Counted from the stretch's first letter, positions 1 to 5,826 are shown. The stretch is 12,843 bases of DNA from an uncultured Lachnospiraceae bacterium (GCA_910587305.1 CAJUKV010000069.1:1-12843), one strand, 5' to 3'. The notes: generated from the sequence alone by a model not told the origin. Made by a program: numbers and translations.

Positions 1-13
1 TATGCGTTCTCAC

Positions 14-38
14 GGACTTTGCAGCAAATGCAAAGTCC
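14..38. repeat. Short perfect hairpin near the window edge
   Basis: A 9-bp perfect inverted repeat (GGACTTTGC and GCAAAGTCC) flanks a 7-nt loop. No T-run follows it on either strand, so it is not a standard intrinsic terminator. It may be the end of a dispersed repeat or of a structure belonging to the gene to the left, which is not visible here. Confidence 0.4.
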
Positions 39-83
39 TGGGCTGAATAGTTACCATAATTCACAATTTAGATTTGCGCTTTG

Positions 84-113
84 TTGCCATCATCCTTTTT
101 CCTGTGCTATAAT
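84..113 (+). promoter_or_regulatory. Promoter of the TetR-type regulator
   Basis: TATAAT at 108-113 is preceded by TG at 105-106 (extended -10). A weak -35, TTGCCA, lies at 84-89, giving an 18-nt spacer. This would start transcription near 120 and leave a leader of about 105 nt before the ATG at 228. Confidence 0.6.
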
Positions 114-164
114 GAGCGTTAGTGAGGAGAGCATACTTCCATGTCTGACAGATGACGCTCATTA
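110..164 (+). promoter_or_regulatory. Inverted repeat overlapping the tetR promoter (candidate operator or leader hairpin)
   Basis: Arms TAATGAGCGT (110-119) and ACGCTCATTA (155-164) are perfectly complementary over 10 bp and separated by 35 nt. The left arm overlaps the -10 box. Between the arms is a small palindrome, TGTCTGACA (142-150). TetR-family regulators commonly bind palindromes in their own promoters, so autoregulation is plausible but inferred. The arms could instead form a hairpin in the transcript. Confidence 0.4.
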
Positions 165-227
165 ATCCTTGATTTATAATATACGATAAGCATATCCGGA
201 AATAAATGAAGAAGAAAGGCTGCCCAT

Positions 228-848
228 ATGCCAAATCCAGTCAAATACGACCAAATTTTAAATGCCCTTCAAAGTTTACTTAAGGACAAAGATATCCGTA
301 AAATCTCTGTCAGCGAAATCGCCCAGACAGCAGGTATCGGCAAGGGAAGTATCTATTACTATTTTCCTTCTAAGGAAGCGATTTTAGAAGCCTTAATAGA
401 ACGGAATTACGAAACCACATTAAACACAGCCAAAGCCTTGGCCGGACAGACAGCTGTTTCCCCCTTTACCCGAATGGCTATGCTCTTTCAGGCCTGCCGG
501 AATTCTTCCCAGGCATTTTTAAGGCAGAATACAAAAGTGACCGGAATCAGTACAAAGGACATGCTTCTCTTACATCAAAAATATTTAAACTATTTGATCA
601 CTGAACTTAAGCCTGAATTGGCATTGATTATTGAGCAGGGGATTGAAAATGGCGATATCCATTTTGACCATCCCGCCGCTTTGGCAGAAATTGTGTTGAT
701 TGTTCTTGCCGTAAAGCTGGATAACTCTCTGATTCCCTCTTCGCCGGAAGAAATTGAGGATACGATTACAGGACTGGTTTCCCTGTTAGAAAAAGGAACT
801 GAAAACCCCGGCGGATCTTTAAATTTTCTTATGGCAATTGCCGAGTAG
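228..848 (+). CDS. TetR/AcrR-family transcriptional regulator
   Basis: This 206-residue protein has the typical length and layout of a TetR-family repressor. An N-terminal helix-turn-helix occupies roughly residues 8-55: the ISVSEIAQTAGIGKGSIYYYF stretch, then PSKEAILEAL, is the family's recognition-helix pattern. The rest is an all-helical ligand/dimerisation region with no recognisable effector signature. AAAGG lies 8 nt before the ATG. The gene stands alone on the plus strand; the neighbouring minus-strand genes converge on it, so no divergent target gene is visible to the right. A target could lie left of the window. Ligand and regulon are unknown. The inverted repeat at its promoter suggests it may control itself. 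Confidence 0.88.
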   Translation: MPNPVKYDQILNALQSLLKDKDIRKISVSEIAQTAGIGKGSIYYYFPSKEAILEALIERNYETTLNTAKALAGQTAVSPFTRMAMLFQACRNSSQAFLRQNTKVTGISTKDMLLLHQKYLNYLITELKPELALIIEQGIENGDIHFDHPAALAEIVLIVLAVKLDNSLIPSSPEEIEDTITGLVSLLEKGTENPGGSLNFLMAIAE

Positions 849-853
849 AGAAG

Positions 854-956
854 GAAGGGGCTGCTGCAAAACTTGGCTTTTGTACAATATATGCCATTCT
901 TCTAGCGTATGGCTGCTATATATTGTATGAATCTGCCGTTTTGCGACATCCCCTTC
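854..956. repeat. Long palindromic repeat, copy A (MITE/REP-like or bidirectional terminator)
   Basis: An approximately 100-bp imperfect palindrome. The outer arms GAAGGGG/CCCCTTC, then GCAAAAC/GTTTTGC, then TACAATATAT/ATATATTGTA, then GCCAT/ATGGC pair in order around a short loop near 900-908. A closely similar copy lies at 2285-2386. It starts 6 bp after the tetR stop and lies downstream of the converging kinase gene, so its transcript could fold into a terminator-like stem on either strand. It has no coding capacity and no clear target-site duplication. Confidence 0.8.
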
Positions 957-991
957 TCCCTACTCGCAAATTTTAAAATACAAATACGACT

Positions 992-1537
992 TTAATTAAG
1001 GGAATTTAAATACGCCATAACCTGTCTTTCCAGATCTTCTTTCGTTCCATTATTTACAATATAATGATCCGCAATTGCAATAGGCCCGCCCTTTTCAAGA
1101 TTCTCAATTTCCGCTATATCGCGCCCTGTGGCTTCACTTGCGCTTAAGGGGCGCACCGGTCTGTTTTCAAGTCTGTCATATCTGTCCTTCCGATCCGAGA
1201 TAATGCACAGTACCGTTAAAGCGTCCCCTAAATTTTCCTGCAGATATTTATACTCCGACCAGGAATATAGCCCGTCGGCAACCACATTTCCTTTTAAAAG
1301 CAGCTCCTTCATCTTCGGCAGCAGCTTTACCGCATACGCAGCCTGTCCATACTTTTCCCTTAATTCTTCCCGCACCAGTCTTTCATTATCCGGCGTAATC
1401 TCCATTCCTCTTTCCTTTAAGGTATCGAGTGTAACGCCTCCGAAATATACCTTTTCCCAATTATTCGCAACAAACAAATCGGTTGCCACCGATTTCCCCG
1501 AACCGCACATTCCTACGACTGCAACTACTCTGTTCAT
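992..1537 (-). CDS. P-loop kinase-like ATPase (AAA_17 / UPF0200-like; substrate unknown)
   Basis: 181 residues. A Walker A motif GMCGSGKS at residues 9-16 opens the protein, with the short P-loop spacing of nucleotide and CoA-precursor kinases. Downstream features are FGGVTLDTLKERG (about 32-44), the charged NERLVREELREKYG segment, a VVADGLYS strand (putative acceptor-side aspartate), an arginine-rich lid-like region RKDRYDRLENRPVRP, and a C-terminal ADHYIVNNG. By eye, the order VTLDT…TPDNERLVREELR…ADHYIVNNGT recalls the UPF0200 family described mainly in archaea more than bacterial CoaE. GGGAGG lies 6 nt before the ATG. It is second in a unit with the small protein upstream (48-bp gap). Its substrate cannot be read from sequence; dephospho-CoA kinase or another nucleotide kinase are alternatives. 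Confidence 0.7.
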   Translation of the reverse strand: MNRVVAVVGMCGSGKSVATDLFVANNWEKVYFGGVTLDTLKERGMEITPDNERLVREELREKYGQAAYAVKLLPKMKELLLKGNVVADGLYSWSEYKYLQENLGDALTVLCIISDRKDRYDRLENRPVRPLSASEATGRDIAEIENLEKGGPIAIADHYIVNNGTKEDLERQVMAYLNSLN

Positions 1538-1585
1538 TTATAACCTCCCTGTATACGTCAGCCAACGCCTGTTATCGTATTTCCT

Positions 1586-1876
1586 TTATACATCTTCCTT
1601 TTGTTTTCTAAGTCTGATGGAGTCCATGCCCTGGACCAGCTCCGTTGCCCGCTCCACATCTGCCTCGTTAATTCGAACCGTAAACATACTCTTTTCTTTT
1701 CTCCTTCCTCCTCCAAAAAGCCGTGACAAAAAGGAGCGCTCCTGCCACTCTATAAAATAAGATATTCTGTTTTCTAAAAAAAGCTTCTCCAGCTTCTCTT
1801 TGCTTTCCATGCTGTATCCTCTGCAAAAGGATACCTCTCTGTTAAACGTGATTGAATCGAAAGAAAGTGATGTCAT
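1586..1876 (-). CDS. Small hypothetical protein, first gene of a two-gene unit
   Basis: 96 residues from the ATG at 1876, chosen because GGGTGGG lies 8 nt upstream; an in-frame TTG at 1903 lacks such a site. There is no signal peptide or membrane segment. The middle is helix-like (MESKEKLEKLFLENRISYFIEW), then comes a glycine/arginine-rich linker (LFGGGRRKEK), then FTVRINEADVERATELVQGM. A helix with 'I-x-Y' strand followed by 'VRI-x-E-x-D-x-E-x-A-x-E-L' is reminiscent of DUF2007-type small signalling domains (ACT-like fold), but the match is weak and I do not recognise the family. It precedes the kinase-like gene by 48 bp, with a promoter upstream at 1975-2004. Confidence 0.6.
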   Translation of the reverse strand: MTSLSFDSITFNREVSFCRGYSMESKEKLEKLFLENRISYFIEWQERSFLSRLFGGGRRKEKSMFTVRINEADVERATELVQGMDSIRLRKQKEDV

Positions 1877-1974
1877 ACCAATTTCCCACCCTTTTTGGCC
1901 CAAACTTAAAAGTGTACGGACACTAATTCAGGCTTAATATTTCTCATGCAAACTTAATTATGTTAACTGAATTT

Positions 1975-2004
1975 ATTATAATTCATACCCTGTATTTTTT
2001 TCAA
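1975..2004 (-). promoter_or_regulatory. Promoter of the small-protein/kinase unit
   Basis: On the minus strand TTGAAA (2004-1999) and TATAAT (1980-1975) are separated by 18 nt. The surrounding DNA is very A+T rich. It faces away from the tRNA promoter at 2070-2099, forming a divergent control region. Confidence 0.65.
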
Positions 2005-2069
2005 CTAAAAAATGAAATTTTTCATTCATCGCAGAAAATTTCTTTAAAAAATATTATTTCAAAAAAGAG

Positions 2070-2099
2070 TTGACAAAATATGCCTCTCAATGATATTAT
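2070..2099 (+). promoter_or_regulatory. Promoter of the tRNA-Pro gene
   Basis: A consensus TTGACA (2070-2075) is followed after 18 nt by TATTAT (2094-2099). The tRNA 5' end lies 28 nt beyond the -10 box, a short leader that RNase P would remove. Confidence 0.75.
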
Positions 2100-2127
2100 A
2101 AAATGCGTGGTTCACAAATAATCACTT

Positions 2128-2200
2128 CGGGGTGTGGCTCAGGTGGTAGAGCGCTACTTTAGGGAAGTAGAGGCCGCAAGTTCAAGTCTTGTCACTCCGA
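2128..2200 (+). tRNA. tRNA-Pro with anticodon AGG
   Basis: A full cloverleaf can be drawn. Acceptor CGGGGTG (2128-2134) pairs with CACTCCG (2193-2199), with one G-U. The D stem is GCTC/GAGC. The anticodon stem CTACT/AGTAG encloses the loop TTAGGGA, and the T stem GCAAG/CTTGT has loop TTCAAGT. The discriminator is A2200 and no CCA is encoded. With U33 at 2160, positions 34-36 are A2161-G2162-G2163, that is AGG, reading CCU (proline). The acceptor and the G36-G37 pair are typical of bacterial tRNA-Pro, supporting identity despite the rare A34. It is a single-gene unit with its own promoter and terminator. Confidence 0.92.
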
Positions 2201-2209
2201 TTCTATTGG

Positions 2210-2235
2210 GCAGGGAAGATTTTCCCTGCTTTTTT
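2210..2235 (+). terminator. Intrinsic terminator of the tRNA-Pro gene
   Basis: A perfect 8-bp stem, GCAGGGAA with TTCCCTGC, has a 4-nt loop and is followed directly by six T residues. It starts 9 nt after the tRNA 3' end. Confidence 0.9.
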
Positions 2236-2284
2236 GTGCTCCTCATGTTGCCTGACGGCAACTTCCCTTTTGGATCCTGCGCAT

Positions 2285-2386
2285 AAAAGGGGTTGCTGCA
2301 AAACTTGGCCGTTATACAATATATGCCGTACTGGCGCATGGCTTCTATATATTGTATGAATCTGCCGTTTTGCAACAGCCCCTTTT
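2285..2386. repeat. Long palindromic repeat, copy B
   Basis: A second copy of the palindrome at 854-956. Outer arms AAAAGGGG/CCCCTTTT, then TTGC-GCAAAAC/GTTTTGCAAC, then TACAATATAT/ATATATTGTA, then inner GCC/GGC segments pair around a short loop. Most of the right half (from ATGGC to CCCCTT) is the same in both copies apart from a few bases. It lies 50 bp beyond the tRNA terminator and downstream of the converging pepD, so like copy A it separates two convergent units. Confidence 0.8.
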
Positions 2387-2427
2387 AAAAATTCAATACA
2401 ATGCGTTTCACATTCTTTACAGCTTTT

Positions 2428-2451
2428 CTGTGAAAAATTCATTTTTCACAG
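2428..2451. repeat. Short perfect hairpin between pepD and palindrome B
   Basis: CTGTGAAAAA (2428-2437) and TTTTTCACAG (2442-2451) are perfectly complementary with a 4-nt loop. It lies about 100 bp downstream of the pepD stop. No T-run follows on the minus strand, so a terminator role for pepD is weakly supported. No other terminator for pepD is obvious. Confidence 0.4.
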
Positions 2452-2552
2452 TATCACCTTCGTCTTGAGCCATCTCATTGATTGTTACAATATAAGGATA
2501 ATAAATCCAATAAAGAGTGTAAACACAACTTCTTTTCTCAAAAAATTTTTCT

Positions 2553-4052
2553 TTATAATGCCTCCAGCAGGCTGAGCAGGTAATGCCATACTCTTTCCGT
2601 GGAGGAAATGCAAAGTCCCTCGTCCGCCGTGTGGATATTTCTCATATCCGGCCCTATGGACACACAGTCCAGTTCAGGTATTTTATGCGCCAGAAGACCG
2701 CATTCCACACCTGCATGAATTGCCTTTACTTCCGGCTCATCATGATACATCTCCCTGTATATCTCCACCATTTTGTCACGAAGGGGAGACTCCTTTTTAT
2801 AAGCCCAGCCGGGGTAATCGCCGGTCACTTCCGTCTTAGCGCCTGCAAGATACGCCAGGCTCTTCAATTTCCCGATCAAAGCCTTTTTCGCGCTTTCCAG
2901 AGAACTGCGCACAGATATTCCTACGCTGATCCGGCCTTCTTCCATACGAAGGAGTCCCGGATTCAAGGATGTCTCCACCAATCCTTCCATCGCACTGCTC
3001 ATAGCCTGAACGCCGTAAGGAATACTGTTTAAAAGACAGATTGCCTTCCTGCTGTCCTTTTCTTCTATTACCATATCCTCCGACAGCTTCGCAGAATTCA
3101 CTTCCAGTTTAACATCCTTATCCTTGTCGGATAACTCGCTTCTAAATTCCCGTCCCAGTTTCTCGCAGGTATGCCGCAGAAGTGCGACGCATCCCTGTTC
3201 CGAAAATTCTCCCTGCATGATTTTATATCTGTTATCCCCATTTTCATACCCTGTGACCAAAATATATGCCTTGGCCTGGGAAGGAATTGCATTGTCCGCA
3301 ACACCTCCTTCAAGCGCCTTTATGCAAATATCCAGTCTTTCAGACAGTTTAAACAGGGTTCTGCCAAGCAGACATATGGCATTCCCACGTTCTTTTTTGA
3401 TCTCTTCACCGGAATGCCCGCCTTGTAAACCGCTTATGCTAATCTCGCACAAAATTCCTTTTCGTTTCCTGGTCTCACAGGCAAGGTCTAAATTGACTCT
3501 GGCGCCGCCCGCACAGCCTGAAAGAAAAATTCCTTCCTCCTCCGAGTCCAGATTAATCAGACGCTTTGCTTTTAGGGGCGTCACATCGAGCACCCTCGCG
3601 CCATCCATGCCTACTTCTTCATCTACTGTGATAACAAGCTCTATTCTGGGGTGTTTATATTTATTGCTATCTAAAAGAGCAAGGCCATAGGCTACCGCTA
3701 TTCCGTCATCGCCGCCAAGACTGGTGCCGTCAGCCATCAGCCAATCTCCCTCCACATAGAGCTTTAGTCCTTCCTTTGTCATATCAATTGGACAGTCCGG
3801 CTTTTTTACCGCTACCATGTCCATATGGCCCTGCAGCATAACAGGCTCATGGCTTTCATAACCCGGAGTGGCGTCTTTGATAATCACAACATTTCCAATC
3901 CCGTCCTGATAATGCTCCAAATCCCGCTGTCTGGCAAACCGCGCCAGATAACTGCTAATCCCGTCGGTATTTCCCGACCCATGCGGTATGGAACATATTT
4001 CCTCAAAGAAATAAAACACGTCCCCGGGCTCTAAATTACTTCGTGCTCTCAT
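2553..4052 (-). CDS. pepD: Aminoacyl-histidine dipeptidase (M20 family, PepD type)
   Basis: A 499-residue cytosolic zinc dipeptidase of the M20C (PepD/carnosinase-like) type, close to the usual length of about 485. Metal and catalytic positions are all visible: QGHMDM (H76, D78), GGDDG (D115 bridging two metals), TVDEEVG (E145 general base, E146 ligand), INLDSEE (D169), and near the C terminus NIHTADE (H about 474). A lid/dimerisation domain lies between. The family hydrolyses Xaa-His and many other dipeptides. The ATG at 4052 is preferred over an in-frame TTG at 4070 because GGGAGGG lies 6 nt upstream. It follows rplT but is separated from it by a terminator and a block of 37-bp repeats, and I find no clear promoter there. 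Confidence 0.93.
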   Translation of the reverse strand: MRARSNLEPGDVFYFFEEICSIPHGSGNTDGISSYLARFARQRDLEHYQDGIGNVVIIKDATPGYESHEPVMLQGHMDMVAVKKPDCPIDMTKEGLKLYVEGDWLMADGTSLGGDDGIAVAYGLALLDSNKYKHPRIELVITVDEEVGMDGARVLDVTPLKAKRLINLDSEEEGIFLSGCAGGARVNLDLACETRKRKGILCEISISGLQGGHSGEEIKKERGNAICLLGRTLFKLSERLDICIKALEGGVADNAIPSQAKAYILVTGYENGDNRYKIMQGEFSEQGCVALLRHTCEKLGREFRSELSDKDKDVKLEVNSAKLSEDMVIEEKDSRKAICLLNSIPYGVQAMSSAMEGLVETSLNPGLLRMEEGRISVGISVRSSLESAKKALIGKLKSLAYLAGAKTEVTGDYPGWAYKKESPLRDKMVEIYREMYHDEPEVKAIHAGVECGLLAHKIPELDCVSIGPDMRNIHTADEGLCISSTERVWHYLLSLLEAL

Positions 4053-4065
4053 ACTGTCCCTCCCT

Positions 4066-4176
4066 AACAAACGCTTCCCTGCTTCGCGAGTCAGCTTATT
4101 GCAACAAACGCTTCCACTCTTCGCGAGTCAGCTTATTACAACAAACGCTTCCACGCTTCGCGAGTCAGCTTATTGT
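4066..4176 (-). repeat. Three tandem copies of a 37-bp repeat
   Basis: Units at 4066-4102, 4103-4139 and 4140-4176 follow each other without spacers and differ from one another at only two to four positions. Each plus-strand unit runs from AACAAACGCTTCC through CTTCGCGAGTCAGC to TTATT plus two bases. Units 1 and 3 contain a CGCTTC/TGCTTC-type internal near-duplication, and all contain a TCGCGA core. Diverged single copies lie at 5652-5688 and 7756-7792. The block fills the gap from the T-run of the rplT terminator to the pepD ribosome binding site. It is not a CRISPR because no spacers exist. Confidence 0.9.
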
Positions 4177-4210
4177 AAGAAAAAAGACCTTATTAGTCGA
4201 ATAAGGTCTT
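4177..4210 (-). terminator. Intrinsic terminator of the infC-rpmI-rplT operon
   Basis: A perfect 11-bp stem, AAGACCTTATT with AATAAGGTCTT (4184-4194 and 4200-4210), has a 5-nt loop. On the minus strand it runs directly into TTTTTTCTT. It begins 42 nt after the rplT stop. Confidence 0.93.
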
Positions 4211-4252
4211 CGGTTCCTTTGTAACGATATGCAAGCTTTACACAAAGTGTGA

Positions 4253-4609
4253 CTATGCAAGTTTGCTTTTTGCAACTTCTGCAAGCGCCTGAAAGCCCTC
4301 CGCATCATTTACTGCCATCTCAGCAAGCATTTTTCTGTTAATCTCAACTTCTGCGAGCTTAAGTCCATACATAAATTTGCTGTAAGATAAACCATTTAAT
4401 CTGGCCGCCGCATTAATACGGGCAATCCAAAGTCTTCTGAACTGACGTTTTCTCTCCTTACGCCCTGCATAAGAAGAAGCTAACGCTCTCATCACGGACT
4501 GCTTTGCCACTCTGTACTGCTTGCTTCTTGCTCCTCTGTAGCCTTTTGCAAGCTTTAATACTCTATTGTGTTTTCTTCTGGCATTCATACCGCCTTTAAT
4601 TCTTGCCAT
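4253..4609 (-). CDS. rplT: 50S ribosomal protein L20
   Basis: 118 residues, the normal bacterial length. The start MARIKGGMNARRKHNRVLKLAKG and the middle SYAGRKERKRQFRRLWI are characteristic of L20, a very basic protein that binds 23S rRNA early in 50S assembly. In Bacillus subtilis L20 also represses its own operon through the leader RNA; the same may hold here given the leader at 5691-5826. AAGGAGG precedes the ATG. It is the third gene of infC-rpmI-rplT, 70 bp after rpmI, and is followed by a strong terminator. Confidence 0.98.
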   Translation of the reverse strand: MARIKGGMNARRKHNRVLKLAKGYRGARSKQYRVAKQSVMRALASSYAGRKERKRQFRRLWIARINAAARLNGLSYSKFMYGLKLAEVEINRKMLAEMAVNDAEGFQALAEVAKSKLA

Positions 4610-4679
4610 ATCTAATCCTCCTTAATCTATAAATGTCTTTGAAATCTAAATGAAATAAACCGTTCAATACGCCTGATTT

Positions 4680-4877
4680 TTATAAATAAGGCATAACCTT
4701 CTTCATGTTCTTAACATTGGTCTTGTCGGTGATAGCAGGTTTTCTCAAATTTCTTTTTCTCTTAGCCGACTTCTTGGTTAAAATATGGCTCTTATAAGCT
4801 TTACTTCTCTTTAATTTACCTGTTCCTGTAGCTTTAAAACGCTTTGCAGCAGCTCTTTTTGTTTTCATTTTAGGCAT
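4680..4877 (-). CDS. rpmI: 50S ribosomal protein L35
   Basis: 65 residues, the standard length, beginning MPKMKTKRAAAKRFKATGTG, which is diagnostic for L35. It ends in the usual basic tail with KNMKKVMPYL. The start at 4877 is fixed by AGGAGG 8 nt upstream and by the family N terminus; an open frame extends 16 codons further to 4925 but is not family sequence. It is co-transcribed between infC (76-bp gap) and rplT (70-bp gap). Confidence 0.97.
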   Translation of the reverse strand: MPKMKTKRAAAKRFKATGTGKLKRSKAYKSHILTKKSAKRKRNLRKPAITDKTNVKNMKKVMPYL

Positions 4878-4953
4878 AACTGATTCCTCCTGTATATTCA
4901 TATTTTGATTTCTGCCGACAGGCATGTCCCTGTCATCTATTTTAACTGGCAGG

Positions 4954-5460
4954 CTAACGCTTTTCAGTTAAAAACATTGTCATACTTCTGCCTTCTACCT
5001 TAGGCGCCTTCTCCACAACACATATATCGGAAAGAGCCTGGGCAAAATCGTCCAGAATATGCTTGCTGTTTGCCATATGCGCCATTTCGCGTCCACGGAA
5101 CCTAAGTGTAATTTTCACCCGATCGCCCTTGGAAAGAAATTTTCTTGCCGCGTTAATCTTCGTATTCAGATCATTGGTATCAATGTTTGGCGACAGACGA
5201 ATTTCTTTGATTTCAATGGTTCTCTGTTTTTTCTTTGCTTCCTTTTCCTTACGGGTTTGTTCGTATTTAAATTTCCCGTAGTCAACCAGCTTACATACAG
5301 GCGGCTTCGCCGTGGGGGCAATCTTCACCAGATCAACACCTGCCTCCTCCGCCATCTGCATTGCTTCCCTTGAAGACATGATGCCCAACTGCTCTCCGTT
5401 TTCTCCGACAACACGTACTTCCTTATCCCTGATTTGTTCGTTAATGAATAATTCGCTAAT
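4954..5460 (-). CDS. infC: Translation initiation factor IF-3, AUU start codon
   Basis: 168 residues when started at ATT 5460-5458. The N terminus then reads SELFINEQIRDKEVRVVGENG followed by EQLGIMSSREAMQMAEE, which is typical IF-3. The first in-frame ATG (5388) would delete the conserved 24-residue N-terminal part. GGGAGG lies 8 nt before the ATT. The N-domain (to about residue 80) is joined by the basic KYEQTRKEKEAKKKQRT linker to the C-domain (KEIRLSPNI…, KVKITLRFRGREM-type stretch, ending VEGRSMTMFLTEKR). IF-3 binds the 30S subunit and rejects non-standard start codons; an AUU start lets it repress its own translation, as in E. coli. It is first in infC-rpmI-rplT, with a long leader upstream. 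Confidence 0.95.
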   Translation of the reverse strand: MSELFINEQIRDKEVRVVGENGEQLGIMSSREAMQMAEEAGVDLVKIAPTAKPPVCKLVDYGKFKYEQTRKEKEAKKKQRTIEIKEIRLSPNIDTNDLNTKINAARKFLSKGDRVKITLRFRGREMAHMANSKHILDDFAQALSDICVVEKAPKVEGRSMTMFLTEKR

Positions 5461-5690
5461 GGCTGTGTCCTCCCTACATAAAACAAACTACAACTTTTTA
5501 AACGCCGCTATGATTCGCAGATTGGCTTTAAGCTTGCACATATATTTCCTTTGGAAGCCCGTGTACAATCGGGTAGGAAAGATTTACTCCCTACTCGCCG
5601 CGCGGCCCCTGCGCCGTTTTAGCGGCATACTTCCTCTGCACGTGCCTGTGCATCAAACGCCGACACGCTTCGCGAATCGGCTTATTGCAT
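5461..5690 (-). other. Distal part of the infC leader
   Basis: About 230 nt lie between the leader attenuator and the infC start. The region contains one 37-bp repeat copy (5652-5688), the GC palindrome GCCGCGCGGC near 5598-5607, GTAGG/CCTAC arms near 5571-5592, and the GGGAGG ribosome binding site at 5469-5474. I found no open frame and no convincing second promoter: a TTGTAC…TATATG pair is too weak to call. Confidence 0.5.
5652..5688 (-). repeat. Dispersed single copy of the 37-bp repeat
   Basis: Matches unit 3 of the tandem block (4140-4176) at 30 of 37 positions in the same orientation. It begins 2 nt beyond the T-run of the infC leader terminator, so it lies inside the read-through infC leader RNA. 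Confidence 0.85.
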
Positions 5691-5717
5691 AAAAAAGCGG
5701 ATAGCATAACTATCCAC
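5691..5717 (-). terminator. Leader terminator (attenuator) upstream of infC
   Basis: An 8-bp stem, GTGGATAG with CTATCCGC (one G-T pair) and a 5-nt loop, runs directly into TTTTTT on the minus strand. Its left arm is the target of the upstream antiterminator segment at 5786-5793. Confidence 0.88.
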
Positions 5718-5826
5718 TTAATTCCAAACAAACACTTTAAAATAACAACTATGGACACCTGTAAGCCCAATCGCCACAGGGTGAGAGTGGATACTCTGCT
5801 TCAATGTATCTGCGATTTTTGCATGC
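5691..5826 (-). ncRNA. Attenuator leader RNA of the infC-rpmI-rplT operon
   Basis: The RNA from the promoter at 5833-5861 can form several competing pairings. A closing stem is AATCGC (5817-5812) with GCGATT (5774-5769). CACCCTGT (5783-5776) can pair with ACAGGTG (5762-5756). The segment TATCCACT (5793-5786) is perfectly complementary to AGTGGATA (5718-5711), which is the left arm of the terminator. That segment can alternatively be sequestered by GATAC (5810-5806) pairing with GTATC (5794-5790). This is the classic terminator/antiterminator arrangement. In B. subtilis the equivalent leader is controlled by L20; the effector here (L20, IF-3 or another) is inferred, not shown. Confidence 0.8.

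Noticed and set aside
992..1537. Calling the kinase-like protein dephospho-CoA kinase (coaE)
   Set aside because: Beyond the P-loop, the characteristic CoaE motifs are not evident, so only a general kinase-like call is supported.
1128..1760. 210-codon plus-strand frame opposite the kinase and small protein
   Set aside because: It is antisense to two better-supported genes, serine/phenylalanine-rich with no recognisable motif, and lacks its own promoter or binding site.
2128..2200. tRNA gene as an integration site for a mobile element
   Set aside because: No integrase lies next to it, no duplicated tRNA 3' end was found in the window, and the flanks are ordinary genes. The XerD at 5900-6784 has housekeeping context.
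2154..2442. Two short minus-strand reading frames (73 and 79 codons) opposite the tRNA and palindrome B
   Set aside because: One runs through the tRNA gene and both cross the palindromic repeat. They show no family resemblance and no good ribosome binding site. The VTRLELAAS-type ending is a usual tRNA-antisense artefact.
4066..4176. Three 37-bp tandem repeats as a small CRISPR array
   Set aside because: The units abut with no spacers, no cas genes are present, and dispersed copies occur elsewhere.
5520..5560. Second infC promoter within the distal leader (TTGTAC with TATATG)
   Set aside because: The -10 box is poor, and the upstream TTGACA/TAAAGT promoter with an attenuator fully explains transcription.
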